Shown here piece after piece: positions 8,904-12,343 of a stretch of DNA of 12,343 bases; position 1 is the first letter of the stretch, and each line of letters starts with the position of its first letter. Source of the DNA: Bordetella parapertussis (GTDB taxonomy: Bacteria; Pseudomonadota; Gammaproteobacteria; Burkholderiales; Burkholderiaceae_C); the NCBI GenBank assembly GCA_945878355.1, contig CAMCTC010000135.1, positions 1-12,343 on the forward strand. Direction: 5' to 3'. The notes under the pieces were generated by a model that worked only from the letters and a program-made list of their open reading frames with translations, did no database searches and was not told where the DNA came from. The translations under genes and the position numbers were made by a program.

Positions 8904-10706
8904 ATGAATGATTTCGACACAGGCTACCTTGAATTTCAGGCCGCACGGCGGGTCCGGCAGTCGGCCGAAGACTGGCTCGCGGCCTTCGAAACCGCGCTGA
9001 GGTCTCGTGATGCGGCGCTCATCGGCGCACTGTTCCATCCAGACTGCCATTGGCGGGACATCCTGGCTTTCACCTGGCACATCACGCCGGTCGAGGGCCT
9101 GGACGAGGTGTCCACGCGGCTCGCGACGGAGCAGGCAGTTACTGGCGCGCATGGATTTCATCTGCCCGCCGGCCGTCGGCCGCCGCGCCAGGTCAAGCGC
9201 CTCGGGATCGACAGCATCGAAGCCATCTTCGAATTCGAGACAGTCCTTGGCCGTGGCGCGGGCATCGTCCGTCTTTCGGCGGGACTGGACGGTGCCGAAG
9301 AGATGAAAGCGTGGCACTTGTTGACGACGCTGGAGTCTCTGAAAGGGCATGAGGAGCAGATCGGCGCCAAGCGCCCCACTGGTGCGGCTTTTTCGCGGAA
9401 TTTCGGTGGCGACAACTGGGCTGATGTCCGCCGCAAGGCCAGCGCCTACGACGATCGGGAGCCCGAGGTGCTCGTGATTGGCGGGGCGCAAGCGGGTTTG
9501 TCGATTGCCGCGCGCTTGAATCAGGTGGGGATGGATACGCTGGTCGTCGAGAAATGGCCGCGGATTGGCGACAGTTGGCGCAAGCGCTACCACTCACTGG
9601 CCTTGCACAATTCGATCCATCTGAACCACCTGCCGTACCTGGAATTTCCGCCGAACTGGCCGAAATACATTCCCAAAGACATGCTGGGGAACTGGTTCGA
9701 GTTCTACGCCGATGCCATGTCGATCAATTGCTGGACCGACACGGAATTCGTTGCGGGAAGCTGGGACGAGGCCGCGAAATGCTGGACGGTCTGTCTGAGG
9801 CGCGGGGATGGAACCGAACGAGTCGTGAAGCCTGGGCACCTGGTCTTCGCGAATGGTGTCAGCAGCTATCCGATGCTCCCGGATGTGCCGGGTCTGCAGG
9901 ACTTCAAGGGCGAGGTCATCCATTCCGAGGGGTTTGACAGCGGTGCCGCCTGGCAGGGCAAGAACGCGCTGATTCTGGGTACGGGCAGCAGCGCCAACGA
10001 CATCGCGCTCGATCTGCACAGCCACGGCGTCAACACCACGCTGATTCAGCGGGGGTCCACGACCGTCGTGTCGATCGACCCGAGCGCCAGGCTGAATGAA
10101 GCGGTCTGGGACGAGGGCGGACCCTTGGAGGACTGTGATCTGGTCGCATCGTCCGCGACGCCGCCCTTGATGTTGAAAGCCTACAAGGCCGTCGTGAAAC
10201 GAATGGTCGAGCTCGACAAGGACATGATCGAGGGCCTCAGGCGCATAGGCTTCAAGCACGATATTGGCGACGACGATGCGGGCCATCAGATGAAGTATTT
10301 TCGTCGCGGCGGCGGATATAACCTCGACGCGGGCAGCTCGGCCCTCATGATCAAAGGCGAACTGGGCCTGCTGCAATACGACAGGATTGAGCGGATGACC
10401 GCCGCCGGCGCGCTGCTGAAGGACGGGACGAACGTTCCAGCAGATCTGATCGTTCTGGCGACAGGCTATTTTCCGCAAATGGAACTGGTACGGCGCGCGC
10501 TTGGCGAGGCCATGGTGGCCCGTATCGGCCCGGTCTGGGGCATTGGGCCGGACGGCGAACTTGGCAATATGTACAAGCGCACGCCGCAGGCAGGTCTGTG
10601 GTTCATCGCTGGCGGGCTGGCCCAATGCCGGATCAATTCAAAGTATCTGGCCTTGCAGATCAAGGCCGTGGCATTGGGTTTGATTCCGGCGGCAAGACCG
10701 GCCTGA
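8904..10706 (+). CDS. Flavin-containing (class B-type) monooxygenase with N-terminal SnoaL/NTF2-like domain
   Basis: A probable cytosolic FAD- and NADPH-dependent monooxygenase that inserts oxygen into a small organic substrate; the substrate is unknown. From the ATG at 8904 the product has 600 residues. Residues about 20-145 look like a SnoaL/NTF2-like domain (DWLAAFETALRSRD, FHPDCHWRDI). Residues 187-600 form the oxidoreductase: FAD-binding GGAQAG (193-198, with Ala at the usual middle Gly), the FMO fingerprint FxGxxxHxxxF (FKGEVIHSEGF, 334-344), NADPH-binding GTGSSA (359-364) and the C-terminal ATG motif LATGY (518-522). The frame also opens at a TTG at 8856, but the extra residues are Arg-rich and lack family character, so the ATG was chosen. 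The ribosome-binding site is weak (GGGGCGGA) and lies in a hairpin arm. YUCCA-like or Baeyer-Villiger-type activities are possible. The Bug receptor gene follows 174 bases downstream on the same strand. Confidence 0.88.
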   Translation: MNDFDTGYLEFQAARRVRQSAEDWLAAFETALRSRDAALIGALFHPDCHWRDILAFTWHITPVEGLDEVSTRLATEQAVTGAHGFHLPAGRRPPRQVKRLGIDSIEAIFEFETVLGRGAGIVRLSAGLDGAEEMKAWHLLTTLESLKGHEEQIGAKRPTGAAFSRNFGGDNWADVRRKASAYDDREPEVLVIGGAQAGLSIAARLNQVGMDTLVVEKWPRIGDSWRKRYHSLALHNSIHLNHLPYLEFPPNWPKYIPKDMLGNWFEFYADAMSINCWTDTEFVAGSWDEAAKCWTVCLRRGDGTERVVKPGHLVFANGVSSYPMLPDVPGLQDFKGEVIHSEGFDSGAAWQGKNALILGTGSSANDIALDLHSHGVNTTLIQRGSTTVVSIDPSARLNEAVWDEGGPLEDCDLVASSATPPLMLKAYKAVVKRMVELDKDMIEGLRRIGFKHDIGDDDAGHQMKYFRRGGGYNLDAGSSALMIKGELGLLQYDRIERMTAAGALLKDGTNVPADLIVLATGYFPQMELVRRALGEAMVARIGPVWGIGPDGELGNMYKRTPQAGLWFIAGGLAQCRINSKYLALQIKAVALGLIPAARPA

Positions 10707-10721
10707 TACCAGCCGCGGACG

Positions 10722-10743
10722 CAGTCGACCGAGCCGTCGACTG
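10722..10743. terminator. Perfect 8-bp inverted repeat after the monooxygenase gene
   Basis: CAGTCGAC (10722-10729) pairs perfectly with GTCGACTG (10736-10743) around a six-base loop, 15 bases after the monooxygenase stop. No T run follows on either strand, so it is not a standard intrinsic terminator. It may be an RNA 3'-end stabiliser, a Rho-associated hairpin, or a dyad operator for the next gene. Confidence 0.35.
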
Positions 10744-10868
10744 AAACAGGTTGCTGCAGTTCTTGACCAGTTCCACAGACCGCCAGAGGCGATGTCCAGG
10801 CCACGCCTGGGGGCACTCGGGCGCGAAACAGACGTTTTTTTCATATCCTTAGAATGACCATATCGCAC

Positions 10869-10873
10869 AGGAG
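10869..10873 (+). promoter_or_regulatory. Strong ribosome-binding site of the Bug receptor gene
   Basis: AGGAG lies seven bases before the ATG at 10881 and fixes that start. A -10-like TAGAAT occurs at 10850-10855 after a T7 run (10835-10841), but no matching -35 box is evident. The gene may therefore have its own weak or activator-dependent promoter, or be read through from the monooxygenase gene. Confidence 0.7.
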
Positions 10874-10880
10874 ATGACAC

Positions 10881-11876
10881 ATGACGTTTTCCGAAGATCG
10901 ACGCAAAACACTGAAAATCGCCGGTGGCATGGCCGCCGCCGCCATCGCGCCCGCGCCTTCGTGGGCCGACAACTCGGGCCTGCCCTCAGGCACGATGAAG
11001 ATCCTGGTCGGCTACCCGCCGGGCGGCGGCACTGACGTGATGGCGCGGATCATTGCCGAGAAGCTCAAGGAGCGTTTGGGCAACTCGGTGCTGATCGAGA
11101 ACAGGCCCGGTGCCAGCGGTACATTGGCTGGCGCGCTGCTGCGCGACGGACCCTCCGACGGCTCGGTGATCATGTACGTGGCGAGCGCCGGCACCGCAGC
11201 GCAGAAGGTCTCGAAGAAGACGATGCTCTACGACCTGGAAAAGGACATCGTCCCGATCACTCAATCAGGCACGGTGTGCACGGTCTACGCGGTATCAGCG
11301 ACGATCGGGGTACGCACTTTCGCCGAGTACGTGGAGTGGTTGAAGAAGAACCGCACAAAGGCGAACTTCGGCACCACGGCGATGGGTAGCTCTACGCACT
11401 TCTTTGGCGTCGAGATTGGCCAAGCCATTGGCATCCCGCTCGAGCCCATCGCCTACAAAGGCGCGGGCCCGCTGATCTCTGACGTCTCCGCCGGCCATGC
11501 CTCTGCGGCATGCGGCGGCCTGACCGATTTCCTCACGCACCACCGCGCCGACAAGATGCGCATCATCGCCGTCTCGTCGCCCAAGCGGGTGCTGGCCGCA
11601 CCCGATCTGCCGACGATCGTTGAGTTGGGCTACCCGAAGCTCGCGATTGAGGGCTACTACGGATTCTTCGCGTCCGCCAAGGTGGCCCCTGCTGTGGTCG
11701 ACGCGTGGAATCGCGAACTGCGCGCGGTGCTCGAGACCCCCGAGATGCGCCAGCGAATGCTCACCCTTGGCCTGGAGGTTAAGACGACAAGCTCAAAGGA
11801 ACTTTTCGACATCCAGTCGCGCTACATCACGATGTTCACGCGGTCGATGAAGGCCGCAGGCTACGAGCCTGAATAG
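10881..11876 (+). CDS. Bug-family (TctC-like) periplasmic solute-binding protein
   Basis: This is a periplasmic receptor of the Bug/TctC family, which binds carboxylates and related small organic molecules for tripartite tricarboxylate-type transport or for sensing. The 331-residue product is a normal length for the family. A twin-arginine-type signal peptide (DRRKTLK at 6-12, then a hydrophobic Ala-rich stretch) probably ends at A29 (APSWA before DN). Family hallmarks follow: ILVGYPPGGGTD (41-52), ARIIAEKL (55-62), IENRPGASG (72-80) and FGTTAMGSSTHF in the middle region. No tctA or tctB membrane genes are in the window, which is usual because most Bug genes stand alone. Its position after the monooxygenase suggests that it captures that enzyme's substrate or a related compound, which is inference. 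The ligand cannot be predicted. Confidence 0.93.
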   Translation: MTFSEDRRKTLKIAGGMAAAAIAPAPSWADNSGLPSGTMKILVGYPPGGGTDVMARIIAEKLKERLGNSVLIENRPGASGTLAGALLRDGPSDGSVIMYVASAGTAAQKVSKKTMLYDLEKDIVPITQSGTVCTVYAVSATIGVRTFAEYVEWLKKNRTKANFGTTAMGSSTHFFGVEIGQAIGIPLEPIAYKGAGPLISDVSAGHASAACGGLTDFLTHHRADKMRIIAVSSPKRVLAAPDLPTIVELGYPKLAIEGYYGFFASAKVAPAVVDAWNRELRAVLETPEMRQRMLTLGLEVKTTSSKELFDIQSRYITMFTRSMKAAGYEPE

Positions 11877-11911
11877 GCCCGATCCGAGTCCGGAAATCGT
11901 CAGCAGCCTGT

Positions 11912-11923
11912 GGCGCTAGCGCC
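11912..11923. repeat. 12-bp perfect palindrome between convergent genes
   Basis: GGCGCTAGCGCC is its own reverse complement and sits in the 50-base gap between the stops of the Bug gene and the convergent RidA-family gene. As RNA it would form a short GC-rich hairpin on either strand (4-bp stem, 4-base loop). There is no T tract, so a terminator role is only suggested by the position. Confidence 0.4.
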
Positions 11924-11926
11924 GCA

Positions 11927-12340
11927 TCAGGGCAGCAGTGCCTCACCTTCTATTTCCACCTTGGCTGCGGGATCGATCAGCGCGGACACCTGGACCAGCG
12001 TCATGGCCGGGTAGTGCTTGCCCAAGGTTTCGGCCCAGGCCTTGCCCACCGCGGCGCCGGCCCGGTTGAATTCGCCGATGTCGGTGACATAGGCTCGCAG
12101 CATGATCAGGTGCTCAGGCTGGCCACCGGCCGCGCGCAGCACGGTGACCAGGTTGGTCATCGCCCGGGCCCATTGCACGCCCATGTCGGCATCGGCCGCG
12201 ACCGAGGGCTCGCCTCGCACCACGCCGATCTGGCCGGCGATGCGTACCTGTGTGGCGCCTCGGGCCACCACTGCGTGTGAAAAGCCCCTGGGCCGAGGCC
12301 AGCCTTCAGGCAGTACGGTTTGGTAGGCGATATCGCTCAT
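11927..12340 (-). CDS. RidA/YjgF/UK114-family protein lacking the catalytic arginine
   Basis: The 137-residue product has the RidA fold pattern: GFSHAVV..VRIAGQIG (19-39), the central helix WARAMTNLVTVLRAAG (57-72), LRAYVTDI (81-88) and the C-terminal VEIEGEAL (128-135). RidA trimers deaminate reactive enamine/imine intermediates made by PLP enzymes. In E. coli RidA the catalytic Arg105 lies in FPARS; here the aligned stretch is YPAMT (110-114), with Met113 in its place. Subfamilies without this arginine are known and are not expected to be imine deaminases; they often act in particular catabolic pathways. The length is normal for the superfamily. The ATG is three bases from the window edge, so its ribosome-binding site and upstream neighbours are out of view. 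It converges on the Bug gene. Confidence 0.88.
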   Translation of the reverse strand: MSDIAYQTVLPEGWPRPRGFSHAVVARGATQVRIAGQIGVVRGEPSVAADADMGVQWARAMTNLVTVLRAAGGQPEHLIMLRAYVTDIGEFNRAGAAVGKAWAETLGKHYPAMTLVQVSALIDPAAKVEIEGEALLP

Positions 12341-12343
12341 GGT

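Noticed and set aside
9594..10625. Long minus-strand frame opposite the monooxygenase
   Set aside because: It is antisense to clear FMO motifs and has no recognisable domain or ribosome-binding site.
10835..10841. T7 run as an intrinsic terminator tail after the monooxygenase
   Set aside because: No stable hairpin lies directly before it; the perfect inverted repeat at 10722-10743 is over 90 bases away.

Overview
The window looks like part of a high-GC betaproteobacterial chromosome, probably Burkholderiales. The evidence is a Bug/TctC-type periplasmic receptor (a family greatly expanded in Bordetella, Cupriavidus and Comamonadaceae), a GC content near 62-65% in most genes, and the codon usage. 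This placement is inference; no species-level marker is present.

Left part (1-8149, plus decayed DNA to about 8511): a tRNA-Pro(GGG) gene with its own -10 box and a strong terminator sits at the left edge. A short stretch of TGGCAA(C/T) repeats follows, and then a complete type I restriction-modification operon reading leftwards, toward the tRNA: hsdM, hsdS, a Schlafen/AlbA_2-type putative ATP-binding regulator, hsdR. hsdM and hsdS overlap by 11 bases, and hsdS and the AlbA_2 gene overlap by one base (TGATG), so modification, specificity and the extra gene look translationally coupled. hsdR follows a 113-base gap that carries inverted repeats and may be regulated separately. HsdM2-HsdS would methylate a bipartite site set by the two target-recognition domains, and HsdR would add ATP-driven translocation and cleavage. 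The AlbA_2 protein is an accessory of unknown role. The layout is typical of a defence cargo beside a tRNA, but no integrase and no second copy of the tRNA end are visible.

Middle (8150-8903): there is no clearly recognised gene. The minus strand just upstream of hsdM has a coding-like frame interrupted by two TGA codons, possibly a decayed first gene of the hsd operon. The plus strand has a weakly supported 79-residue ORF.

Right part (8904-12343): metabolic genes. A flavin-dependent class B-type monooxygenase with an N-terminal SnoaL/NTF2-like domain is followed on the same strand by a Bug-family solute receptor with a Tat-type signal peptide. A convergent RidA/YjgF-family protein lacks the catalytic arginine of archetypal RidA. 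Together they suggest uptake and oxidation of a small organic acid or aromatic compound, but no substrate can be named from the sequence.

The items most worth a second look are the extra Schlafen-type gene inside the hsd operon, the G7 tract at the hsdM/hsdS junction where loss of one G would fuse M to S, the decayed gene upstream of hsdM, and the repeats next to the tRNA.
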